64,000 bases of DNA from Anaerolineales bacterium (GTDB taxonomy: Bacteria; Chloroflexota; Anaerolineae; 4572-78; J111). The notes under the pieces were generated by a model. The model was not told the DNA's origin. It saw nothing but the letters and a program-made list of their open reading frames with translations, and did no database searches. Made by a program: the position numbers and the translations under genes. Location of the stretch: NCBI GenBank assembly GCA_015075405.1, contig JABTUK010000004.1, forward strand, positions 868,001-932,000, given 5' to 3'. This document shows, piece by piece, positions 1 through 7,547 of the stretch (the first letter of the stretch is position 1; each line of letters opens with the position of its first letter).

Positions 1-2
1 AG

Positions 3-374
3 GAACAGCGCTACTGGTTGTGGCGCGGGCAGGGACAAATTTTATTGCCTCAGCTTAATGACCTGTTTGCCTACGGCGCTCCGGCCAGTACCCCTCCGCT
101 CGACGAAATGTGGGCTGCCTGGCAAACTATTGTCAACGCGGCCGATCCCTGGCTTGATACTTTACGAACCGAGAACCTGTACGAGCCAATTATCATTGAC
201 GGCGCGCCCAGTGGCTACATCTTTGGCACTCTACTCCAGCGGGTGATCTATCACTATTGGTATCACACCGGCGAGAATATGGGCATCCGGCAGCAGTTGG
301 GGCACACTGACCTGCCGGAGTTTGTGGGCGATATTGATACCGCAGCGCCGTATCGGCCGGAAGATAACATGTAA
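3..374 (+). CDS. DinB-like protein, 5' end cut off by the window edge
   Basis: The frame is open from base 3 and reads EQRYWLWRGQG before the first possible internal start (TTG at 18), so the gene very probably begins left of the window. About 124 residues are visible, ending at TAA 372-374. The tail has a histidine-containing helix, VIYHYWYHTGENMGI, typical of the last helix of DinB/YfiT-like four-helix-bundle proteins, where such His residues bind a divalent metal. DinB-like proteins include thiol-dependent transferases and many proteins of unknown role. The next gene is another DinB-superfamily member in the same direction. The family call is moderately sure; no substrate can be assigned. 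Confidence 0.65.
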   Translation, partial: EQRYWLWRGQGQILLPQLNDLFAYGAPASTPPLDEMWAAWQTIVNAADPWLDTLRTENLYEPIIIDGAPSGYIFGTLLQRVIYHYWYHTGENMGIRQQLGHTDLPEFVGDIDTAAPYRPEDNM

Positions 375-405
375 CAGGGTAACAAGGTTGCAGGGGGCAT
401 TACCC

Positions 406-436
406 CTGACTACTGTCTACTGACTACCGTCTACTG
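406..436. repeat. Heptamer array
   Basis: Four and a half exact 7-nt steps: CTGACTA, CTGTCTA, CTGACTA, CCGTCTA, CTG. It ends 19 bases before the GTG start of the next gene, just upstream of its ribosome-binding site. It is one of many short-unit arrays in this window with different unit sequences. Confidence 0.85.
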
Positions 437-455
437 TTTTCTTAAGGAGAGAAAT

Positions 456-995
456 GTGATGAATGATGAACCGATTCCCCAAAACAAAGCAGAGCTATTG
501 ACCCGCATTGCCGAGAGCCGAACCGCCCTGGAACAGGCTCTCAGCCGGTTGAGCGAGGCCCAACTAACGGCCAAAGCCGCCTCTGGCTGGACCATCAAAG
601 ATCACCTGGCTCACCTGGCCGCCTGGGAAGCCGGTATTGCCGCCTTGTTACAGCGCCAGCCGCGCTGGGCGGCCATGGGCCTGGACGAAGCGACGATAGC
701 TCAACACGAGATGGACGATTGGAACGAGATAATTTATCAGCAAAACCGGAATCGTTCGCTGGTCGAGGTACAACAGTATTTTGAGGAGAGTCACCAACAG
801 CTTTTGGCGGCGCTGGACCGGCTTGCGGAGGAAGAGTTGTTCAAATCCTACGCTTACTTTGCAGGCGGTAAAACTGAAGAAGATGACACTCGACCGATTA
901 TCGGCTGGATTATCGGCAACACCTACGAACATTACGACGAGCACCAGGGCTGGATTGAAGCGGCGTTGGGAGGGAACGTGAGGCGTGAAGCGTGA
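456..995 (+). CDS. ClbS/DfsB-family (DinB superfamily) protein
   Basis: A 179-residue soluble protein, about the usual length for the family. The N-terminal helix is followed by GWTIKDHLAHLAAWE, the signature WTxKDxLAHLxxWE segment of ClbS/DfsB-like DinB proteins, and the C-terminal helix has GNTYEHYDEHQGWIE with paired His residues. ClbS itself protects DNA from colibactin, but most family members have unknown substrates. The start is GTG 456 or ATG 459, both behind AAGGAGAG. The last residues (NVRREA) and the TGA stop lie inside a heptamer array (977-1004), so the C-terminus seems to have been rewritten by a repeat. Confidence 0.8.
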   Translation: MMNDEPIPQNKAELLTRIAESRTALEQALSRLSEAQLTAKAASGWTIKDHLAHLAAWEAGIAALLQRQPRWAAMGLDEATIAQHEMDDWNEIIYQQNRNRSLVEVQQYFEESHQQLLAALDRLAEEELFKSYAYFAGGKTEEDDTRPIIGWIIGNTYEHYDEHQGWIEAALGGNVRREA

Positions 996-1004
996 GGCGA
1001 GCAG
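977..1004. repeat. Heptamer array overlapping a gene's 3' end
   Basis: Units CGTGAGG, CGTGAAG, CGTGAGG, CGAGCAG at exact 7-nt steps. The stop codon (993-995) and last codons of the ClbS-like gene are formed by these units. Confidence 0.8.
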
Positions 1005-1022
1005 AGCAGGTTTGACAAAATT

Positions 1023-1062
1023 TATCCGTGTTAATCGGTCGAATCCGTGTCATCCGTGTTCT
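1023..1062. repeat. 9-10-nt repeat array (ATCCGTGT type)
   Basis: Four degenerate copies of ATCCGTGTT-like units 9-10 nt apart. Related ATCCGTG/ATCTGTG words recur at 23021-23050, 52244-52320 and 58403-58431, so this is a sequence family dispersed through the window. Confidence 0.7.
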
Positions 1063-1119
1063 ATTTTTAGCCACAATGAAAAAGCACAATCATAGTGTTA
1101 AACTCTGGAGCCGTTTACG

Positions 1120-2031
1120 ATGCTAACGATTTTGCTGCAAGAAACGCCCCCTGTCCCTTTTGATTTTGAAGCTACGGCGCGCGCTCACGGCTGGGCGGCG
1201 CTGCGCCCGTTCGAGTGGGATACGGCCAGTCTGACTCTGACGCGAGTCCACCGGCTGGATAGCGGCCAGGTGGTCCGCCTGCGTTTGAGCGAGGGCCGGG
1301 TCAACGGCTCGGCCCCGTTTGTTGAGATCAGGGTGGAAACGGTCGAGCCGCTGACCGCTGCCGAAGAGGTCGAAATTCGCCGGGCGGTGCGGCGGATGCT
1401 GCGCCTGGACGAGGATTTGAGCGAATTTTATGAGTTGTGCGCTCAAAACGGAGGCTGGTCGCTGCGGGTGAAGCCGGGTGGGGGCCGGCTGCTGCGCTGC
1501 CCGACCTTGTTTGAAGACATCGTTTACACCCTCTGCACCACCAATATCACCTGGGCGGGCACTAAGCGGCTGGTGGAACGGCTGACCGAGCGGCTGGGCG
1601 AGCCGTTTCCGGGCCAGGCGGAGTGGCGAGCCTTTCCGACCCCCGCCGCCATCGCCGCCGCTGGCCCGGATTTTTTACGCCAAGAAATCCGGCTGGGCTA
1701 TCGCAGCGGCTACATGGCCGACCTGGCCGCAGCCGTAGCCGAGGGCCGGCTTGATTTAGCCGGCCTGGAAGACCCCTCTCTACCTACCCCCGAATTACTG
1801 CGGCGGCTGCGCCAACTCAAAGGCGTCGGCCCGTATGCGGCGGCCACCCTGCTGATGATTTTGGGCCGCTACGAACATCTGGCAATTGATACCGAACTGG
1901 TCGGCCATGTGTCCAAAAAGTATTTTAGCGGCCAGCCCACCAGCGAAGCCGAGATGCGGGCCATCTACGCTCCCTGGGGCAAGTGGCAGTATCTCGCTTA
2001 CTGGTTCGACCCACCCGTGACCGACCGCTGA
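1120..2031 (+). CDS. HhH-GPD DNA glycosylase (AlkA-like)
   Basis: A 303-residue base-excision repair glycosylase of the 3-methyladenine type. The N-terminal half resembles the AlkA beta domain. The middle has FEDIVYTLCTTNITWAGT, the first helices of the HhH-GPD fold. The helix-hairpin-helix reads LKGVGPYAAATLLMILGR and is followed by LAIDTE, whose Asp is the expected catalytic residue. It lacks the C-terminal Cys4 iron-sulfur loop of Nth/MutY, which fits the AlkA branch. The start is ATG 1120, with weak GGAG upstream. The stop TGA at 2029-2031 sits inside a heptamer array. It stands alone, with no ada or alk partner nearby. Confidence 0.85.
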   Translation: MLTILLQETPPVPFDFEATARAHGWAALRPFEWDTASLTLTRVHRLDSGQVVRLRLSEGRVNGSAPFVEIRVETVEPLTAAEEVEIRRAVRRMLRLDEDLSEFYELCAQNGGWSLRVKPGGGRLLRCPTLFEDIVYTLCTTNITWAGTKRLVERLTERLGEPFPGQAEWRAFPTPAAIAAAGPDFLRQEIRLGYRSGYMADLAAAVAEGRLDLAGLEDPSLPTPELLRRLRQLKGVGPYAAATLLMILGRYEHLAIDTELVGHVSKKYFSGQPTSEAEMRAIYAPWGKWQYLAYWFDPPVTDR

Positions 2032-2097
2032 CGGCCGGCCGCCGACCACCGCCGAAGGGATTTCTTACGGCGGTCGGCGGTCCGTGGTCGGCGGTCT
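2023..2097. repeat. Heptamer hairpin
   Basis: The left arm has GACCGCT, GACGGCC, GGCCGCC, GACCACC in 7-nt steps. The right arm has ACGGCGG, TCGGCGG, TCCGTGG, TCGGCGG from 2067, also in 7-nt steps. The arms are imperfectly complementary around a short A/T-rich centre. The left arm supplies the stop codon of the glycosylase, and the right arm ends just before the ribosome-binding site of the next gene. Confidence 0.85.
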
Positions 2098-2115
2098 ATT
2101 TATTAAGGAGGCGCC

Positions 2116-2424
2116 ATGATCGCCAGAATCTGGCACGGCATCACCCCGGCGGAAAAAGCCGAGGCTTATCTTGATTTTCTCAACCAATCCGGCGTGCGCG
2201 ACTACCGGGCCACGCCGGGCAATCGCGGCGTGTATGTCCTGCGCCGCATCGAGGGGGAGGTGGCCCATTTCACCCTGATCTCGCTGTGGGACTCAATGGA
2301 AGCGGTCAAAGGGTTTGCCGGCCCGCAGCCGGAGATCGCTCACTATTACCCCGAAGATCAGGATTTTCTGCTGGAGTTCGAGCCGACGGTGACGCATCAT
2401 GAGGTGCTGGTAGGTCACGCTTAA
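2116..2424 (+). CDS. Antibiotic-biosynthesis-monooxygenase-like (dimeric alpha/beta barrel) small protein
   Basis: A 102-residue protein starting MIARIWHGIT with AAGGAGG upstream of ATG 2116. The pattern IARIWHG, then RRIEGEVAHFTLISLWDSMEA, then FAG-x-Q-PEIAHYYPEDQ, fits the ABM/ferredoxin-like fold of small dimeric proteins, which range from monooxygenases to stress proteins. No cofactor site can be read with confidence. The final codons and stop lie in a perfect palindrome shared with the convergent deacetylase gene. Confidence 0.65.
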   Translation: MIARIWHGITPAEKAEAYLDFLNQSGVRDYRATPGNRGVYVLRRIEGEVAHFTLISLWDSMEAVKGFAGPQPEIAHYYPEDQDFLLEFEPTVTHHEVLVGHA

Positions 2425-2436
2425 AGCGTGACCTAC
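2410..2436. terminator. Palindrome covering both stop codons of convergent genes
   Basis: The 12-bp arms GTAGGTCACGCT and AGCGTGACCTAC are perfectly complementary with TAA as the loop. That TAA is the stop codon of the upstream gene, and the stop of the opposite gene (2433-2435) lies in the other arm. There is no T-run on either side, so a bidirectional 3'-end hairpin or barrier to read-through is more likely than a classical intrinsic terminator. Confidence 0.65.
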
Positions 2437-4451
2437 TCTCCGGGGGAAACGTAATACACCCCCGGCGCGTCGGCGGCTTCCAGCCAGTAATCCAGCTCGC
2501 TCTGGATGGCCTGGACGCGGGGGATGTGATAGGGGTCAAACTCCGGCGCGTGGGGCGAGGGGACCAGGCCGCCGCTAACCTCGACGGCGGCCTGGTAGGT
2601 GTACAGCTTATCCTCATACAACCCGCCGACCAGCAGGCGTTCATCTTCGGGATAAGCCCCAAAGGGAACCGATAACGAGACCACTTCATAACCGGGCAAT
2701 AGTTCTTCCAGGCCGGCCTGGCTCAGGGCCAACTGCCGCTTGATTTCCTCCGCTTCGCTCTCGGCCAGGTTGGCGTGGCTGATGGTGTGGCTGCCCACCT
2801 CCATGCCCCACTCGATCAGCATGCGCAGCTTTTGTTGGGCCAGCTCCGGCTGGCCAAAGAGAATCCGCTCCGGGGCATCCACCGCTTGCAGCACAAAAAA
2901 AGTCGCCCGCAGCGGCCAGTCGGCCGGGTGGGCGGCGTAGAAATCGAGCAGAATGCCGACCGCGCAGGCCGGGTCAACGCTGCCGTCGGGCAGGAGCCGG
3001 AACTGCTCGATGGAAGAGTCGTCAAAGGTCAGCACTACCGGCCGTTTGCCCGCCGGAACCATGCTCAGGTCGCCTGCCGCCAGGTCGCGCAGGTTGACCG
3101 GGTAGTAACCCGCCGTCCACAGCCGCTCCAGGTCGGCCCGGAAGTTGGCCGGGGTACGCTGCCAGCGTTCTTCCGGCTCCCCAATCAAGTGATATTCCAG
3201 CACCAATACCTGCCCCTGGGGATTGGGCGGGTAGACCGGCTGGGCGCTGACCAGAGCTTCGGCAGTGTATTTGACGCGCGGGTCCCACAACAACCAGCCC
3301 CGCCCGCCGGCCTGACGCGCTCCCTCCATTTGCCGCCGGATGTCCGCCGGGGTGTAAGTCCGCCCATCGAAGGCATAATCCGAGAAATCCTGAATCCAGG
3401 GCCGCACCTCCAGGGTTGGGTTGGCCGCTTTGAGCCGCTCGACGGCTTTCAAGGTGCTTTTGTTGACAATTTCGTAGGGGAAAGCAACAGCCTGGCGGTA
3501 TTCCGGCAAGCCGGGCAGACCATCGGCAAAGGTGGAAGGGTAGAGCATAGGCGACAGAACATCCAGATAGAGGGCCAGGGTCTCGATCTGCTGGCCGATG
3601 TTCATATCGTCCTCGCGCCAGGTGGTGTAGCCAAACACATCAGCGGCCACCTTGACCGGGTAGGGGGCCAGCGCTGCCCTGGCTTTGCCCAAAAAGCCGC
3701 TGATGGCGGCCAGCCGGTTCTCCTGGGTATTCTCGACGGCAAAGGTGGCCCGGCTGATCTGCCCGTCGGTCGGAAAGCGGACGTAGTCAAACTGAATTTC
3801 GTCAAAACCCAGCCCCGCCGCCTCGACAGCCAGGGCAATATTATAATCCCACACTTCCTCACGCGAGGGGTCTACCCAGCCCAGGCCCTCCCGGTCGTGC
3901 CAGACGCCGCCGCTGGCGGAATCAAGCACCGCCCACTCCGGGTGAGCCGCTGCCAGCGGGTCGTCTTTGAAGACCACGATGCGGGCAATGGTGTAAATAT
4001 TTCGTTCCTTGAACCACTGCATCCAGGCCGCCCAATCCCGGATCATCGGGCGGTTGCCCGCGCCAATATCGAGCGCGGTTTGGACGGTGCTGCTGTAGGG
4101 CAGCCAGCCAAAATCCCCTTTGACATCCATAACGATGGCGTTTAGCTCGGTGGTTTCCAGCAATTCCTGGACACGGGCGCGGTGGGTGTCGGACCCCATG
4201 CCGTAGTAAGTGATGTACAGCCCTTTGATGTAGCCGGTGGAGCGGAGTTCGGTGGTGTAAGGCAGCGTCCCACTGACAACCGCTGTTTGCCTATTTGAGA
4301 TCAGTGGGTGGTCCATAGTCTGCCCTACGACCAAAGGGAACGCCGCATAGGTCGGCGGCTGGTGGGCCAGAACGGGCAGGGCCAATCCTAGGCCCCACCC
4401 CCAAGTAAGTAATCCAATCAAGAACCAGGTTCTAATGGGCCAGGGTTTCAA
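2433..4451 (-). CDS. Secreted putative glycoside hydrolase (DUF4015/COG1306) fused to polysaccharide deacetylase
   Basis: A 672-residue exported protein. The N-terminus has a signal peptide (hydrophobic run to about residue 29, LPVLA-H). From about residue 70 to 400 there is a TIM-barrel-like domain of the putative glycoside hydrolase family formerly DUF4015, with GLYITYYGMG, NAIVMDVKGD, GFDEIQFDYVRFPTDG and PWIQDFSDY. From about 420 to 670 there is a NodB-type polysaccharide deacetylase: VVLTFDDSS carries the catalytic and metal-binding Asp pair and GSHTISHANL the H-x3-H metal ligands. The usual TFDDG is TFDDS here. It likely trims extracellular or wall glycans. ATG 4451 is the first start in frame. 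It converges on the preceding gene. Confidence 0.85.
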   Translation of the reverse strand: MKPWPIRTWFLIGLLTWGWGLGLALPVLAHQPPTYAAFPLVVGQTMDHPLISNRQTAVVSGTLPYTTELRSTGYIKGLYITYYGMGSDTHRARVQELLETTELNAIVMDVKGDFGWLPYSSTVQTALDIGAGNRPMIRDWAAWMQWFKERNIYTIARIVVFKDDPLAAAHPEWAVLDSASGGVWHDREGLGWVDPSREEVWDYNIALAVEAAGLGFDEIQFDYVRFPTDGQISRATFAVENTQENRLAAISGFLGKARAALAPYPVKVAADVFGYTTWREDDMNIGQQIETLALYLDVLSPMLYPSTFADGLPGLPEYRQAVAFPYEIVNKSTLKAVERLKAANPTLEVRPWIQDFSDYAFDGRTYTPADIRRQMEGARQAGGRGWLLWDPRVKYTAEALVSAQPVYPPNPQGQVLVLEYHLIGEPEERWQRTPANFRADLERLWTAGYYPVNLRDLAAGDLSMVPAGKRPVVLTFDDSSIEQFRLLPDGSVDPACAVGILLDFYAAHPADWPLRATFFVLQAVDAPERILFGQPELAQQKLRMLIEWGMEVGSHTISHANLAESEAEEIKRQLALSQAGLEELLPGYEVVSLSVPFGAYPEDERLLVGGLYEDKLYTYQAAVEVSGGLVPSPHAPEFDPYHIPRVQAIQSELDYWLEAADAPGVYYVSPGE

Positions 4452-4545
4452 TGCGGTTCCTCCAGGGAGACAGTTTGTAGGTGTTGGCTATCAAGGTACT
4501 GCCATATAATACAACCAATCTCCGCCAACCTTCATTCCACCAAAC

Positions 4546-4651
4546 CATGTCATTTCGACCGGAGCGAAGCGGAGGGAGAAATCCTTGTTACCTCGTCTGA
4601 CAAGAGCAGGGTGGGAGATTTCTCGCTCCTAACGTCGCTCGAAATGACATG
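4546..4651. repeat. Palindromic interspersed element, family A (CATTTCGA ends), copy 1
   Basis: The outer inverted ends CATGTCATTTCGA and TCGAAATGACATG enclose about 80 bp. Inner arms GGGAGAAATCC and GATTTCTCGCTCC are also inverted. Further copies lie at 22776-22873 and 27206-27299. There is no coding capacity, so it is MITE- or REP-like. Confidence 0.85.
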
Positions 4652-4915
4652 CTTGAGTAGTTACAGCTTTACCACATTTGTTGTAGCCTGTCTACGCTTG
4701 GTGTGGATAAGCGACGGGCTGAAAACAATGCTTTTGAGGCAGAATCGCTCCACGTCTGGCTGGTTACAGTTTCGGCCAATTGTGGTATTTTGATTGTGCC
4801 AATAGAGATTGCAGGACATAAACGCCGGTTTCATTAACCCCGTTCAACCACTCAATGCAACAAATGGCGCGGAAATTCGTAAATAATGGTAACTTAAGAA
4901 AAAAGGGGATACACT
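4652..4915. other. Intergenic region before the permease gene
   Basis: Part of the 464-bp gap between the divergent deacetylase and permease genes. I see no gene or RNA here. The only clear signal is the ribosome-binding site AAAAGGGG at about 4901, ahead of ATG 4916. A 60-codon open frame (4611-4793) starts inside the repeat and looks spurious. Confidence 0.4.
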
Positions 4916-7330
4916 ATGGGCGTCATTTGGCATAAAATCTGGAGCGACATCTGGCACAACAAAGGCCGCACGGCACAGGTCGTGCTGATCATTGCCATGG
5001 GCGCGTTTGCCATCGGCATGATTATCACCGCCAGCGAAGGGGTCAGCGTTCGCCTGGGCCAGGTCTGGCAAGCCTCGTCGCCGGCCATGATTAACCTGTG
5101 GACCGACCCCGGCATAGACGACGAGCAGTTGACCGCCCTGAAAAGCATTCAGGGGGTGCAGGACGTTGAGGGCTACCTCTCGACCAATATCGAATACCGG
5201 CTCAATCCGGCTGACCTCTGGACGCCCGGCGGCCTGATTGCCCGCGCCGACTATGAGGATCAAACTTTTGCTACGCTGGAACTGCTCAGCGGCCGCTGGC
5301 CCACGCGCAAGCATGTGGCCGTCGAAAAGGGCGCGGACAGTTATTTCAACATTCAGCCGGGCCAGAAAGTTTACTTCCGCATTGACGACAAAGAATACAC
5401 TGTGCAGGTAGACGGGCTGGTTTACAACGCTTTTCTCCAACCGCCCGGTTTTGGCGGCAAAGCCCAATTTTACGCCAGCCGCGATACCTTTGCCAACCTG
5501 ACCGGCGAAGAGAATTTTAATCAAATTCTGGCCGCTGCGCCCAACTATGATGAAACGTCCGTCAAAGGGCTGGCCGACCGAATGCAGCGCCAATTGGAAA
5601 AGTTGGATGTGGATACCGGCGGGGCCGCTCCTGTAGACGGCGACAACCGGGTGTTGGACCCCGGCCAGCATTTCTTGCAAAGTACGCTGGACGCCATTTT
5701 TCTTATCCTGGGAGTCATGGGCGGGCTGGCCCTGATTTTGGGCTTGCTGCTGGTTTACAACACCATTACCGCGGTTGTCGGCCAGCAAGTGACCCAGATT
5801 GGGGTGATGAAAGCCATCGGGGCCGGAACCGGCCAGATTTTGCTCATCTACTTTAGTGGGGTGCTGATTTATGGGGTGCTGGCCTTACTCGTCGCCGTGC
5901 CGCTGGGGGCGCTGGGGGCGCAGCAGTTCAATAACTTCCTGTTATACTTTTTTAATGTTGACCCTGGCCCCTTCGCCTTTTCCTCGACGGCGGTTATAAC
6001 CCAGGCGGCTATCGCCTTGCTGGCCCCGCTGCTGGCGGCGTTGGTTCCCATCATCGCCGGGGCGCGGATCACCGTGCGCGAAGCCATCAGCACGTATGGC
6101 CTGGGCGGCGGCGACGGCTGGCTGGAGCGAACCTTAGCTAAAGTGCAGCGGCTCTCCCGGCTAGTCTTGTTGACCCTCAACAATACCTTTCGTAACCGGG
6201 GCCGGGTTATCATCACCCAACTAGCCCTGGTGGGCAGCGGCCTGATCTTTATGATGATTATGACTGTGCAGGACTCGGTGGCCTATACCTTTGGCGATGT
6301 CCTTTTCTCGATCCTCCGTTTCAACGTTAACCTGCAATTTGAGGAGCCGGAACGAATCAAGGAAGTGGAAGGACTGCTCCAGGGTTATCCGGGCGTGACG
6401 AATGTGGAAATGTGGGGCATCACCAGCGCCAAAATCCGGCCCGCCGGCCAGGCCGAGTCAAACGCCGACCTCAGCGCCGATGTCTTGGGCGTGCCGCTGC
6501 CGACCGACCTGTATGGGCCGCAACTGCGGGCCGGGCGCTGGCTCAGGCCGGATGACACCAACGCGGTAGTGCTGAACCAGAAATTGGCCGAAGATGCCGG
6601 GCTGAAGCTGGGCGATTGGGTGACTTTTGATTTTGGCAATCACGGCGAAGTCCGGTGGCAGGTGGTCGGCCTGATCTTTGACCCCATCATTACCACTTCG
6701 GCCAACGTGTCGCGCCCGGTGTTGCTGCGGGCTACCGACAGTGTGAATAAAGCGAGCACGGTCTGGATTCAAACCGAGCGCACCGACGCCGCCGGAGAAG
6801 CCGAAATGGCTAAAGATTTACGCGCTTTCTTTGATGCGCACGAGCTAAAATTGAACCCCCAGGGGTTGTTTGCCGGCGAAGATACGGCCAGCGCCGTGAC
6901 CGCCCAAATCCTCAGCAATTTTGGCATCATCATCAAGATGCTGGCGGCTATGGCCGTGATTATCGCCCTGGTAGGCAGTATTGCCCTGAGCGGGGTGCTC
7001 TCGCTCAATGTGCGGGAACGCACCCGCGAGATCGGGGTGATGCGGGCCATTGGCGCTTCGTCGTGGAGAATCGCCGGGCTGTTCATCGGTGAGGGGTTGG
7101 TGTTGGGCTTGTTGAGCTGGCTGATTGCCCTGCCGTTGAGCCTGCCGGCCGGTTATCTGATGACCCAGGCCCTGGGCGCGGCCATTAACGGCGAAATCGT
7201 CTTTCACTACACTCCGATGGGGGCTGTGTATTGGCTGGCTATCATCACTGTTTTAGCCATTGCCGCCAGTTGGCTGCCCGCACAGGGGGCCACCCGCGTC
7301 AGCGTGCGCGAGAGTTTGGCTTATCAGTAG
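4916..7330 (+). CDS. Tandem FtsX/MacB-type ABC transporter permease
   Basis: An 804-residue inner-membrane permease made of two FtsX-like units. The first has TM1 at about 20-40, a large extracytoplasmic MacB_PCD-like domain, and a three-helix FtsX block at about 260-380 (GVMKAIGAGTGQILLIYF). The second has TM at about 425-445, another external domain, and an FtsX block at about 685-800 (TREIGVMRAIGASSWRIAGL). The layout is that of macrolide/lipoprotein-type exporters such as LolE/MacB relatives. Such permeases need a LolD-like ATPase; none is adjacent, so it may pair with an ATPase elsewhere or with the one at 19180. AAAAGGGG precedes ATG 4916. Confidence 0.85.
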   Translation: MGVIWHKIWSDIWHNKGRTAQVVLIIAMGAFAIGMIITASEGVSVRLGQVWQASSPAMINLWTDPGIDDEQLTALKSIQGVQDVEGYLSTNIEYRLNPADLWTPGGLIARADYEDQTFATLELLSGRWPTRKHVAVEKGADSYFNIQPGQKVYFRIDDKEYTVQVDGLVYNAFLQPPGFGGKAQFYASRDTFANLTGEENFNQILAAAPNYDETSVKGLADRMQRQLEKLDVDTGGAAPVDGDNRVLDPGQHFLQSTLDAIFLILGVMGGLALILGLLLVYNTITAVVGQQVTQIGVMKAIGAGTGQILLIYFSGVLIYGVLALLVAVPLGALGAQQFNNFLLYFFNVDPGPFAFSSTAVITQAAIALLAPLLAALVPIIAGARITVREAISTYGLGGGDGWLERTLAKVQRLSRLVLLTLNNTFRNRGRVIITQLALVGSGLIFMMIMTVQDSVAYTFGDVLFSILRFNVNLQFEEPERIKEVEGLLQGYPGVTNVEMWGITSAKIRPAGQAESNADLSADVLGVPLPTDLYGPQLRAGRWLRPDDTNAVVLNQKLAEDAGLKLGDWVTFDFGNHGEVRWQVVGLIFDPIITTSANVSRPVLLRATDSVNKASTVWIQTERTDAAGEAEMAKDLRAFFDAHELKLNPQGLFAGEDTASAVTAQILSNFGIIIKMLAAMAVIIALVGSIALSGVLSLNVRERTREIGVMRAIGASSWRIAGLFIGEGLVLGLLSWLIALPLSLPAGYLMTQALGAAINGEIVFHYTPMGAVYWLAIITVLAIAASWLPAQGATRVSVRESLAYQ

Positions 7331-7388
7331 TTCTACAATGTCACATTTTTGTGTAAAACATTTTGACCCCATCACCTGCTGTTTCTCG

Positions 7389-7508
7389 GCGTCCGCCCGG
7401 CGATGAATCTCCGGACTACAAAGCTGCGTCCGATCAATCGGGCTACACCGCCAAACTTTAGTCCGATTGATCGGACGCCGTTACATAGCCCTGCGATTCA
7501 TCGCGGGG
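7389..7508. repeat. Nested inverted repeat between convergent genes
   Basis: The inner arms GCGTCCGATCAATCGG (7426-7441) and CCGATTGATCGGACGC (7463-7478) are a perfect 16-bp inverted repeat. The outer arms CCCGGCGATGAATC (7396) and GATTCATCGCGGGG (7495) enclose them. It fills most of the gap between the permease and the topoisomerase operon, so it may terminate both transcripts. I see no second copy in the window. Confidence 0.8.
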
Positions 7509-7547
7509 CGGGTTATACGGGCAGATCAGGGTTGATGAGCTAGAAGA

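Noticed and set aside
2775..4145. 456-codon open frame antisense to the deacetylase fusion
   Set aside because: It lies wholly opposite a well-supported exported enzyme, its translation resembles no domain, and long antisense frames are expected in GC-rich genes.
4611..4793. 60-codon frame upstream of the permease gene
   Set aside because: It starts inside the family A repeat, has no ribosome site and no conserved motif.
4844..5788. 314-codon antisense frame opposite the permease gene
   Set aside because: A shadow of a clear membrane permease, with no domain and no start signal.
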